From Achromobacter pestifer (GTDB taxonomy: Bacteria > Pseudomonadota > Gammaproteobacteria > Burkholderiales > Burkholderiaceae_B), in contig NZ_CP053985.1 of the NCBI RefSeq assembly GCF_013267355.1, forward strand, positions 4,092,001 to 4,156,000: DNA of 64,000 bases, given 5' to 3'. Under the pieces are notes generated by a model that was not told where the DNA came from, made no database searches, and saw only the letters and a program-made list of their open reading frames with translations. A program made the position numbers and the translations under genes. This document shows, in pieces, positions 49,884-57,053 of this stretch. Position 1 is the first letter of the stretch; every line of letters starts with the position of its first letter.

Positions 49884-51329
49884 TCAGGCCGTCCACAGGT
49901 GCTGCGCCGCGTAGGCGCGCCAGGGCCGCCAGGTTTCGGCGCGGGCCAGCAGTTGCGCGGGCGTGTAGGTCCGCGTTTCCAGCCTTTCCAATGCGCGGAT
50001 CAGGCCGATGTCGGCGGACGGAAACGCGTCCGGCTCGCGCAGCTGGCGCAGGGCGATGTATTGCGCAGTCCATTCGCCCACCCCGCGTATGGTGCGCAAG
50101 CGGCGCACCGCGTCGTCCAGGCCGCCGGCGGCCTCGAACAGGTGCCTGTCAGCCACCGCCGCGGCGGCGACCGCCGACAAGGTTGCGGCGCGGCTGCGCG
50201 GCATGCCCAGCGACGCCAGCTCGGCGGCCGCCACGGCTTCAGGCAAGGGGAACACGTGCGTCAGCGCGCCTTCGGGCCGCGCCATGGCCGCGCCGTGCGC
50301 GGCCACCAGCTTGCCCGCCAGGCGTATGGCCGCGGCCACGGTGATCTGCTGGCCCAACACGGCGCGCATCGCCAGTTCGAAGCCGTCCCAGGCGCCGGGC
50401 ACGCGCAGGCCGGGCCGCGCGCGGATCAGTTCCGTCATGACGGGATCGCTGGCGAATTGCGCGGCGATGGCGACGGGATCGCTGGCCAGGTCGAAGACAC
50501 GGCGCAGGCGCGCGATGATGGCCGGCAGCGCCTGCAGCCGGGGAAAGCGCACCGTGGCCTCGAGCGCATCGCCGCGGCCCGGGCGCACCGTCACCGTGCC
50601 CTGGCAGCCGTCCAGCAGGACGGTGCGGGCATAGCTGTCGTCCGTGACCTGTTCGATCCCGGGAATCGCGCGCAGCCGCAGGAAGGCCAGCATCGCGTCC
50701 CAGTCGTAGGGCGGGCGGTAGCGCAGCAGCAGCTTGATCTCGCCTTCCTGCGCCGCGGACACTTCCGGCTTGCCGGATCGGCGCAGTTCACCGGGGGCGC
50801 GCGCGAACAGGTCGTGGAAGATCTCATTGAAGCGGCGGATGCTGCCAAAGCCCGACGCGAAGGCGATCTCCGCCATCGGCAGCCGGGTCTCGTGGATCAA
50901 CTGCTTGGCCAGCAGCACGCGCCGCGTCTGGGCCACGGCCACGGGCGAGGCGCCCAGGTGCTGGCGGAACTGGCGCCGCAGCTGGCGTTCGCCCACGCCC
51001 AGGCGCTGCGCCAGGACGTCCACGCCGTCCTCGTCCAGCGCGCCCAGCTCGATCAGCTGCAGCGCGCGGGCGACGTCATCCGGCAGTTCATGCCCCGGCC
51101 CGACTTCCGGCGCGGTCTCGGGCCGGCAGCGCAGGCAGGGGTGGTAGCCGGCTTCTTGTGCCGCCGCCGCCGTGGCATAGAACGTGACGTTCTTCGACAA
51201 TGGGGTGCGCGCCGGGCAGACCGGGCGGCAATAGATGCGCGTGGTTTTCACGACGGTGAAGAAGCGGCCGTCGTAACGGGAGTCGCGCACTTGGATGGCG
51301 CTGTAGCAGGCGTCGTGGTTCAGGTCCAT
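49884..51329 (-). CDS. Ada regulatory domain fused to AlkA DNA glycosylase
   Basis: A 481-aa fusion. N-terminal Ada zinc domain with Cys34, Cys38, Cys65 and Cys68 (IYCRPVCPARTPL, YHPCLRCRPE), where Cys34 would accept methyl groups from DNA phosphate. Next comes an AraC helix-turn-helix (about 85-185), then an AlkA domain (about 200-481) with a helix-hairpin-helix (IRGVGEWTAQYIALR) and catalytic Asp440 (FPSADIGLI). It should remove 3-methyladenine and similar lesions and activate its own regulon. The methyltransferase of classic Ada is encoded separately by the divergent ogt. Confidence 0.92.
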   Translation of the reverse strand: MDLNHDACYSAIQVRDSRYDGRFFTVVKTTRIYCRPVCPARTPLSKNVTFYATAAAAQEAGYHPCLRCRPETAPEVGPGHELPDDVARALQLIELGALDEDGVDVLAQRLGVGERQLRRQFRQHLGASPVAVAQTRRVLLAKQLIHETRLPMAEIAFASGFGSIRRFNEIFHDLFARAPGELRRSGKPEVSAAQEGEIKLLLRYRPPYDWDAMLAFLRLRAIPGIEQVTDDSYARTVLLDGCQGTVTVRPGRGDALEATVRFPRLQALPAIIARLRRVFDLASDPVAIAAQFASDPVMTELIRARPGLRVPGAWDGFELAMRAVLGQQITVAAAIRLAGKLVAAHGAAMARPEGALTHVFPLPEAVAAAELASLGMPRSRAATLSAVAAAAVADRHLFEAAGGLDDAVRRLRTIRGVGEWTAQYIALRQLREPDAFPSADIGLIRALERLETRTYTPAQLLARAETWRPWRAYAAQHLWTA

Positions 51330-51365
51330 GGGATGATGCTAACGCCGTGGCGGGTGTAGGATCTA

Positions 51366-51414
51366 GCGGTTTTCGGACAGTGTTGTGGACGTGGCATTCC
51401 TGTCCGAAAACCGC
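51366..51414. promoter_or_regulatory. 15-bp perfect inverted repeat between ada-alkA and ogt
   Basis: GCGGTTTTCGGACAG (51366-51380) and its exact complement CTGTCCGAAAACCGC (51400-51414), separated by 19 bp. It lies in the middle of the 147-bp gap between the two divergent repair genes. Confidence 0.7.
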
Positions 51415-51476
51415 CAGCGCAAGGCCCGCGTCCGCGCCTATATTGCTTGCGTCGATCCCCTCCGCTGGAGTCTGCC

Positions 51477-52022
51477 ATGCCCGCCCGAACCCAGGCCTTC
51501 TTTCTTGAACGCGTTCCCACGCCCATCGGCCTGATGCTGGTCCTGAGCGACGAGCAGCAACGCCTGCGGGCGGTCGATTGGGAAGACTACGAATCGCGCA
51601 TGCACCTGCTGTTGCGCAGGCAGTACCGCAATCAGCACGTCGAACTGCGCGATGCGGCCCAGGCGTCGCCCGCGCGGCGCGCGCTGCTGGATTACTTCGA
51701 CGGCGATGTGCGCGCCATCGATGCCCTGGACGTGGCCACCGGCGGCACCGATTTCCAGCGCCTGGTGTGGCAAGCGCTGCGGGAGATTGCGGGCGGGCAG
51801 CCCATCAGCTACGGCATCCTCGCGGGCCGCATCGGGCGGTCCTCGGCGGTGCGCGCCGTGGGGCTGGCCAACGGCGCGAATCCCGTCGGCATCGTGGTGC
51901 CTTGCCACCGCGTGGTGGGCGCCGACGCCTCGCTGACCGGCTACGGCGGCGGCTTGCATCGCAAGCGCTGGCTGCTGGACCACGAAGCGCGTTGGAACGC
52001 CCCACCTTCAACTCCAGGTTAA
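51477..52022 (+). CDS. ogt: Methylated-DNA-protein cysteine methyltransferase
   Basis: A 181-aa suicide repair protein that moves methyl groups from O6-methylguanine (and O4-methylthymine) to Cys143 in VPCHRVVGA. An N-terminal RNase-H-like part is followed by the DNA-binding helix (SYGILAGRIGRSSAVRAVGL). Length is normal for Ogt. ATG 51477 has CTGGAG upstream. It is divergent from ada-alkA; the pair probably forms an adaptive response unit. Confidence 0.93.
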   Translation: MPARTQAFFLERVPTPIGLMLVLSDEQQRLRAVDWEDYESRMHLLLRRQYRNQHVELRDAAQASPARRALLDYFDGDVRAIDALDVATGGTDFQRLVWQALREIAGGQPISYGILAGRIGRSSAVRAVGLANGANPVGIVVPCHRVVGADASLTGYGGGLHRKRWLLDHEARWNAPPSTPG

Positions 52023-52109
52023 TAATGTTTTGAATTCCACTGCGCCCGCCGCCCGCGAGGCTCAGTACAGTGCCGACAGCATCTCACCAGCAAGGAGCCC
52101 AGTCGGCAT

Positions 52110-53195
52110 ATGAAGACCTATCGCATCGCAACCATCCCCGGCGACGGTATCGGCAAGGAAGTGATTCCCGCCGGGCAGCGCATCATGCAGGAGCTGGCCC
52201 GGGACGGCGGCCTGAGCTTCGAGTTCGAGGATTTCGACTGGGGCGGCGACTACTACCGCAAGCACGGCGTGATGATGCCGGCAGACGGCCTGGACGCCCT
52301 GCGCGGCAAGGACGCCATCCTGTTCGGTTCGGCGGGCGACCCGCACATCCCCGACCACATCACCCTGTGGGGCTTGCGGCTGAAGATCTGCCAAGGCTTC
52401 GACCAGTACGCCAACGTGCGCCCGACGCGCATCCTGCCCGGCATCGACGCGCCGCTCAAGCGCTGCGCGCCGGGGCAGCTGGATTGGGTCATCGTGCGCG
52501 AGAACTCCGAAGGCGAATACTCCGGCGTGGGCGGCCGGGTGCACCAGGGCCATCCGCTGGAAGCCGCCACCGACGTGTCCATCATGACCCGCGCGGGTGT
52601 CGAACGCATCCTGCGCTTCGCGTTCAAGCTGGCGCAATCCCGTCCGCGCAAGCTGCTGACGGTGGTGACCAAGTCCAACGCGCAGCGCCACGCCATGGTC
52701 ATGTGGGACGAGATCGCCATGGAGGTGAGCCGCGAGTTCCCGGACGTGGCCTGGGACAAGGAACTGGTCGACGCGGCCACTGCCCGCATGGTGAACCGCC
52801 CGGCAACGCTGGACACCATCGTCGCCACCAACCTGCACGCCGACATCCTGAGCGACCTGGCGGCGGCGCTGGCCGGCAGCCTGGGCATCGCGCCCACCGG
52901 CAACATCGATCCCGAGCGCCGCTATCCGTCCATGTTCGAACCCATCCACGGGTCCGCCTTCGACATCATGGGCAAGGGCCTGGCGAACCCGGTCGGCACC
53001 TTCTGGTCCGTGGTCATGCTGCTGGAGCATCTGGGCGAAACGCAGGCCGCCGCGCGGCTGATGCAGGCGATCGAGAACGTGACCGCCGATCCCTCGCTGC
53101 ATACGGGTGACCTGGGCGGAACCGCCACCACGGAGCAAGTCACGGCGGCTGTGTGCGCGAAGCTGGCGGTTGCGGCCAAGGCCAAGGCTGCATAG
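52110..53195 (+). CDS. Tartrate dehydrogenase / D-malate dehydrogenase (decarboxylating)
   Basis: A 361-aa member of the isocitrate/isopropylmalate dehydrogenase family. Marks of the TtuC/DmlA group: IATIPGDGIGKEVIPAGQRI, FDWGGDYYRKHGVMMP, VIVRENSEGEYSGVGGRVHQ and TNLHADILSDLAAALAGSLG. It oxidises L-tartrate or D-malate with NAD+ and a divalent metal; the choice of substrate cannot be read from sequence. A Bug receptor gene follows 120 bp downstream and may capture the substrate. Confidence 0.9.
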   Translation: MKTYRIATIPGDGIGKEVIPAGQRIMQELARDGGLSFEFEDFDWGGDYYRKHGVMMPADGLDALRGKDAILFGSAGDPHIPDHITLWGLRLKICQGFDQYANVRPTRILPGIDAPLKRCAPGQLDWVIVRENSEGEYSGVGGRVHQGHPLEAATDVSIMTRAGVERILRFAFKLAQSRPRKLLTVVTKSNAQRHAMVMWDEIAMEVSREFPDVAWDKELVDAATARMVNRPATLDTIVATNLHADILSDLAAALAGSLGIAPTGNIDPERRYPSMFEPIHGSAFDIMGKGLANPVGTFWSVVMLLEHLGETQAAARLMQAIENVTADPSLHTGDLGGTATTEQVTAAVCAKLAVAAKAKAA

Positions 53196-53200
53196 ACGAA

Positions 53201-53233
53201 GCAGACCCGAAGCAGACCCGAAGCAGACCCGAA
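53201..53233. repeat. 11-bp tandem repeat, three copies
   Basis: GCAGACCCGAA occurs three times head to tail, with a partial unit before it. It lies between the dehydrogenase stop and the Bug gene, a place where copy-number change could alter spacing. Confidence 0.75.
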
Positions 53234-53315
53234 GCCGGACCGGGGCGCGAACCCCCAAGGCCCGCTTCAGGTTCCACGACAAAAAGCGAATTCCATTCGT
53301 ACCGAGGAGACAAGC

Positions 53316-54296
53316 ATGCACAAGAGAACGAACCCTGCGCGCGTCCTGGCGCTGGCCTGCCTGGCGGGCCTGTCCTTGGCCGGCGGCGCGCAGGCGCAGG
53401 GCTATCCAGTCCGGCCCGTGAACCTGGTGGTGCCGTTTCCGGCCGGCGGCACCACCGACGTGCTGGCGCGCGCGCTGGGCCAGGAGCTGGCCAAGAGCCT
53501 GGGCCAGCCGGTGGTGGTGGAGAACAAGCCGGGCGCGGGCTCGACCCTGGGCGCGGACTACGTGGCCCGCGCCGCGCCCGACGGCTACACGCTGCTGATG
53601 GGCGCCGTGCACCACACCATCGCCACCAGCGTCTACAAGAGCCTGCATTACGACTTCCAGAAGGATTTCGCGCCGGTGACCACCGTGGCCCTGGTGCCCA
53701 ACGTGCTGGTGGTCAATCCCAAGCTGCCGGCGCAGGATGTGAAGTCTCTGCTGAAGCTGGCGCAAGGCCAGCCGGGCAAGCTGACCTATGGCTCGAACGG
53801 CATGGGCACGGGACAGCACCTGATCGGCGCGCAATTCGAAAAGGAAGGGCATGTGCAACTGCTGCACGTACCCTACAAAGGCAGCGGTCCCCTGACCACC
53901 GATCTCCTGGGCGGCCAGATCGACATGTCCTTCGATACCGTGACGCCGGTGCTGGCGCACATCCAGAGCGGCAAGCTGCGCGCGCTGGCCGTCACCACCA
54001 ATCAGCGTTCGGCCGCGCTGCCCGATGTGCCCACCATGGAGGAGGCTGGCCTCAAGCCCTTCAACATGGGGACCTGGTTCGGCGTGCTGGCGCCGGCTGC
54101 CACGCCCGTGGATGTGGTGGCGCGGCTGAATGCCGAGATGGTCAAGATCATCCGTTCGCCCGACTTCTCGCGGAGGATGGCCGAGATCGGCGCGGTGCCG
54201 ATCGGCGATACGCCTGCCGAGATGAAGGCGCGTATCGGCACGGATACCGAGAACTACGCCAAATTGGTCAAGGACGCCAAAGTCGCGATCAACTGA
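53316..54296 (+). CDS. Bug/TctC-family periplasmic solute receptor
   Basis: A 326-aa exported binding protein (signal peptide LALACLAGLSLAGGAQA). It has the Bug blocks YPVRPVNLVVPFPAGGTTDV, VENKPGAGSTLGADYVA and HVPYKGSGPLTTDLLGGQID. AGGAGA fixes the start. The position after the dehydrogenase gene suggests a C4 hydroxy-acid ligand such as tartrate or malate, by inference. It is convergent with the PAP2 gene, 13 bp away. Confidence 0.9.
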   Translation: MHKRTNPARVLALACLAGLSLAGGAQAQGYPVRPVNLVVPFPAGGTTDVLARALGQELAKSLGQPVVVENKPGAGSTLGADYVARAAPDGYTLLMGAVHHTIATSVYKSLHYDFQKDFAPVTTVALVPNVLVVNPKLPAQDVKSLLKLAQGQPGKLTYGSNGMGTGQHLIGAQFEKEGHVQLLHVPYKGSGPLTTDLLGGQIDMSFDTVTPVLAHIQSGKLRALAVTTNQRSAALPDVPTMEEAGLKPFNMGTWFGVLAPAATPVDVVARLNAEMVKIIRSPDFSRRMAEIGAVPIGDTPAEMKARIGTDTENYAKLVKDAKVAIN

Positions 54297-54309
54297 GCGC
54301 GGTCTCCCT

Positions 54310-54915
54310 TCAAGCGCGGATCCAGCCGCGCGCGATCGGCAGGGCCAGTACCTTGCGGTACAGGCCCTGCGCCACGCCCGTGGCAGGTTCGCCGCAGCGG
54401 CGCCATGCCATGGCGGTCAGTCCGGCGGCCACCGGCGCCAGCAAGAGTCCGCCCACGATGTCCAGCGGGAAGTGCACGCCCAGGTACACGCGCGAAGCGC
54501 CCACCAGGACGGCCGCGGCCAGCGTCAGCCAGCCCCAGCCGGCCCAGCGCCGGTCGTGGATCAGCGCGCACGCCAGCGTGGCGATGATGATGGTGTGGTT
54601 GCTGGGAAACGAGGACGTCGCCTTGTGCGGGAAGAAGGCATGTCCCAGCCCGATGGCGAAGGGCCGCGCATGCGGCCACAGCGCGCCGCACAGGTAGCTT
54701 GCGAACAGCGCTGCGGCGATGCTGGCCAGCGCCTTCAACGCCACATCGCGCTGCGGCCGGCCGCCCCACAGCCACAGGGCAGCCAGCACGGCCGGCACCA
54801 GCAGGATCAGCCGGTTCGCCACCAGCATGGCGGCGTGGATCTGCCAGACCGGGGTGGCCGGGTCGGCGTTGATCGAAAGAAAAAGGGACTGGTTGAGGCT
54901 TTCAAGGGAATGCAT
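54310..54915 (-). CDS. PAP2-family membrane phosphatase (BcrC-like)
   Basis: A 201-aa membrane protein with about six helices and the three phosphatase motifs: PHARPF (shortened first motif), TSSFPSNH and SRVYLGVHFPLDI. Such enzymes dephosphorylate undecaprenyl pyrophosphate or lipid phosphates on the outer face of the inner membrane. The sequence is closest to the BcrC/YbjG type. An inverted repeat lies just upstream of the start (54923-54954). Confidence 0.87.
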   Translation of the reverse strand: MHSLESLNQSLFLSINADPATPVWQIHAAMLVANRLILLVPAVLAALWLWGGRPQRDVALKALASIAAALFASYLCGALWPHARPFAIGLGHAFFPHKATSSFPSNHTIIIATLACALIHDRRWAGWGWLTLAAAVLVGASRVYLGVHFPLDIVGGLLLAPVAAGLTAMAWRRCGEPATGVAQGLYRKVLALPIARGWIRA

Positions 54916-54922
54916 GACTTGT

Positions 54923-54954
54923 CATCGCGGCGTAATGAAACGATTGCCGCGATG
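54923..54954. promoter_or_regulatory. 9-bp inverted repeat at the PAP2 start
   Basis: CATCGCGGC (54923-54931) with GCCGCGATG (54946-54954), 14-nt loop, beginning 8 bp before the PAP2 start codon. It may be an operator or a leader hairpin. Confidence 0.45.
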
Positions 54955-55006
54955 GTAATGATCCCAGCCGTCAGTCCGCTTACAAAAGGCGCCGGGCTGC
55001 GTTCTT

Positions 55007-55435
55007 TTACTTCTGGATGCGTTTGCCCTGCGCGTCGATCACGGCTTCGCCGTCTTCCTTGGCGAACGCGCCTTGCTGCGGGGCCGGCAGGATGTCCAGC
55101 ACCAGTTCCGACGGACGGCACAGGCGCGCGCCCAGCGGCGTCGAGACAAAGGGACGGTTCAGCAGGATGGGATGTTGTTCGATCGCGTCCAGCAGCGCGT
55201 CGTCCGAGAGGGACGCGTTGTCCAGGCCCAGTTCCTGGTAAGGCGTGCCCTTTTCGCGCAAGGCCTCGCGCACGCTGACGCCGGCCTTCTTGAACAGCGC
55301 CTTCAGGGCGGCGCGCGAGGGCGGCGTTTCCAGGTACAGCACGACTTCGGGTTCGATGCCGGCGTTGCGGATCATGGCCAGGGTGTTGCGCGAAGTGCCG
55401 CACTTGGGATTGTGGTAGATGGTTACGTCGGACAT
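55007..55435 (-). CDS. ArsC-family arsenate reductase-like protein
   Basis: A 142-aa thioredoxin-fold protein with the single-cysteine active site HNPKCGTSRNTL (Cys12) and the Arg-bearing ending (ILLNRPFVSTPLGARLCRP) of glutaredoxin-coupled ArsC enzymes. No other ars gene is nearby, so it may be a general ArsC/Spx-like protein rather than part of an arsenic operon. ATG 55435 has GGAG-type bases upstream. Confidence 0.9.
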   Translation of the reverse strand: MSDVTIYHNPKCGTSRNTLAMIRNAGIEPEVVLYLETPPSRAALKALFKKAGVSVREALREKGTPYQELGLDNASLSDDALLDAIEQHPILLNRPFVSTPLGARLCRPSELVLDILPAPQQGAFAKEDGEAVIDAQGKRIQK

Positions 55436-55500
55436 GGAAGCTCCTCTTTCCGGTAGATCGTCATGCAAGGCTGTGAGCATAGTGCATCCGTGTCCGCGCT

Positions 55501-57030
55501 TCAGGCCCGCAGCTTCTTGCCCAGCCGCCGCCAGCCTATCACCGCGCCGGTCAGGCTGAGCGCGGCGCCGCCCAGGCTCAGGAACAGCAGCAGGGCGTCC
55601 CACAGCGGACGGCGCGATAGCAGGCCGGTCCAGTCCCAGCTATGCAGGAACGCGAACAGCCAGCGGCTGGCGCGCGCGCCGCTGTCCTGCCGGCTCACGA
55701 TCTGTCCCGTGCGCGGATCCAGATAGACCCAGGTCGCCTGGGGATCGTCATAGGCCAGCCGCCATACGGGCAAGGGCTTTTCGACATGGCCCAGCATCGC
55801 GTGCTCGTCGCGGGCGTAGTAATAGAAGTCGTAAGCCTCCAGCGTTTCGGCGCTGGCGAGCCGGGCGCCGGGAACCAGCCGGGCGGCCGCGGCGCGCAGG
55901 GCCGCCGGATCGAACGCATGCGGCCGCGCGTTGCCGGCGGACAGCACCAGCGGGGCGCCCGCGGCGCTACGCGCCAGCACCACGTCCTGGCCGTCGGCGC
56001 GCGCCCAGCGCAGTTCGCGCGGCGCGGTGGGTAGGGCCGCGATCAGCGCGCCGGGCGCGGCCAGCGTGCCCCCCGGCGCGCCGGCATAGGCCGCCTGGGC
56101 CAAGGGCGGCGCGCCGCTGCTGAACAGCTTCCACGGATTCATGGACATCAGCCCGCTGAAGATCCACGTGATGGTGATGACCGCGAACAGCAGGCCGCTC
56201 AAGTGGTGCCAGCGCATCATGCTTTCACGGTAGGGCGAGCGGCTGCCGCTGGCATAGGGCCGCGAAAAGCGCCAGCGCAGGATGCCGACCACCGTGCCCG
56301 TCACTGCCAGCAATACGCCGGCCACCGACAGCCACACCACGATGTCATGCCACCAGCCGTCCAGCGCATTGCCGCGGAACGGATACAGCCAGTGGATCCA
56401 GGCGCCCGCGTAGTTCCAGCCGCGTTCGGCGCGCGTGGCATCCAGCACCACCATGCCGGTGGCGGACGAGATGTAGAGCCGCGTGCCCGCGGGATCGTCC
56501 AGATCTACCCGGTGCAGCGGCCGGTCAGGGGTCAGCGCGCGCGAATGGGTAAAGGCGTCCTCCTCCACCGTGCCCTCGTAGCGGGCGGGGTACTGCCCGC
56601 CGGACCAGACTTGCGCCGTCGCCAGTGCGGTCGCGGCATCGGCCGCAGGCAGCAGGGCGCCGCTGGCCGCGTCCACCACCTTGGGCGCGCGGCGCGCCCC
56701 GTCCGGCACCAGATAGACCGGCGCGCCGCCGCGAGCGGCGGCCAGAACCATGCCGGCGGAGTCCTGAACGTCCGCCGCGGCCAGCGCCTGCGAGGGCGTC
56801 ACGGCGATGGACGCCGCGTCCAGCGGCGGCAGATGCGCCAGGCGTTCCTGTGGCGTGAGCTTGGGATAGCCCACGTACATCATCACCACGCCGGAGATGA
56901 ACCACATGGCGAAGAACAGGCACAGCACGATGCCTGCCCAGCGGTGGATCAGGTACAGCCAGCGCTTGGCGCGCGCCGGCAACGGCGGTCCGGCGCGATG
57001 GCGGGACGAGGAGGATAGCGTCGTGTTCAT
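55501..57030 (-). CDS. PepSY-TM membrane protein of a TonB-receptor operon
   Basis: A 509-aa inner-membrane protein with four main helices (RWAGIVLCLFFAMWFISGVV; DIVVWLSVAGVLLAVTGTVV; HHLSGLLFAVITITWIFSGL; LWDALLLFLSLGGAALSL). Haem-ligand-like His residues lie in the helices (LIHRWAGI; MRWHHLSG), and periplasmic PepSY-type domains lie between. Relatives are thought to reduce ferric siderophores or other metal complexes at the inner membrane. It follows the receptor gene by 23 bp in one operon. Confidence 0.87.
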   Translation of the reverse strand: MNTTLSSSSRHRAGPPLPARAKRWLYLIHRWAGIVLCLFFAMWFISGVVMMYVGYPKLTPQERLAHLPPLDAASIAVTPSQALAAADVQDSAGMVLAAARGGAPVYLVPDGARRAPKVVDAASGALLPAADAATALATAQVWSGGQYPARYEGTVEEDAFTHSRALTPDRPLHRVDLDDPAGTRLYISSATGMVVLDATRAERGWNYAGAWIHWLYPFRGNALDGWWHDIVVWLSVAGVLLAVTGTVVGILRWRFSRPYASGSRSPYRESMMRWHHLSGLLFAVITITWIFSGLMSMNPWKLFSSGAPPLAQAAYAGAPGGTLAAPGALIAALPTAPRELRWARADGQDVVLARSAAGAPLVLSAGNARPHAFDPAALRAAAARLVPGARLASAETLEAYDFYYYARDEHAMLGHVEKPLPVWRLAYDDPQATWVYLDPRTGQIVSRQDSGARASRWLFAFLHSWDWTGLLSRRPLWDALLLFLSLGGAALSLTGAVIGWRRLGKKLRA

Positions 57031-57053
57031 GGCGGTCTGTCCTGGCGCGCCGC

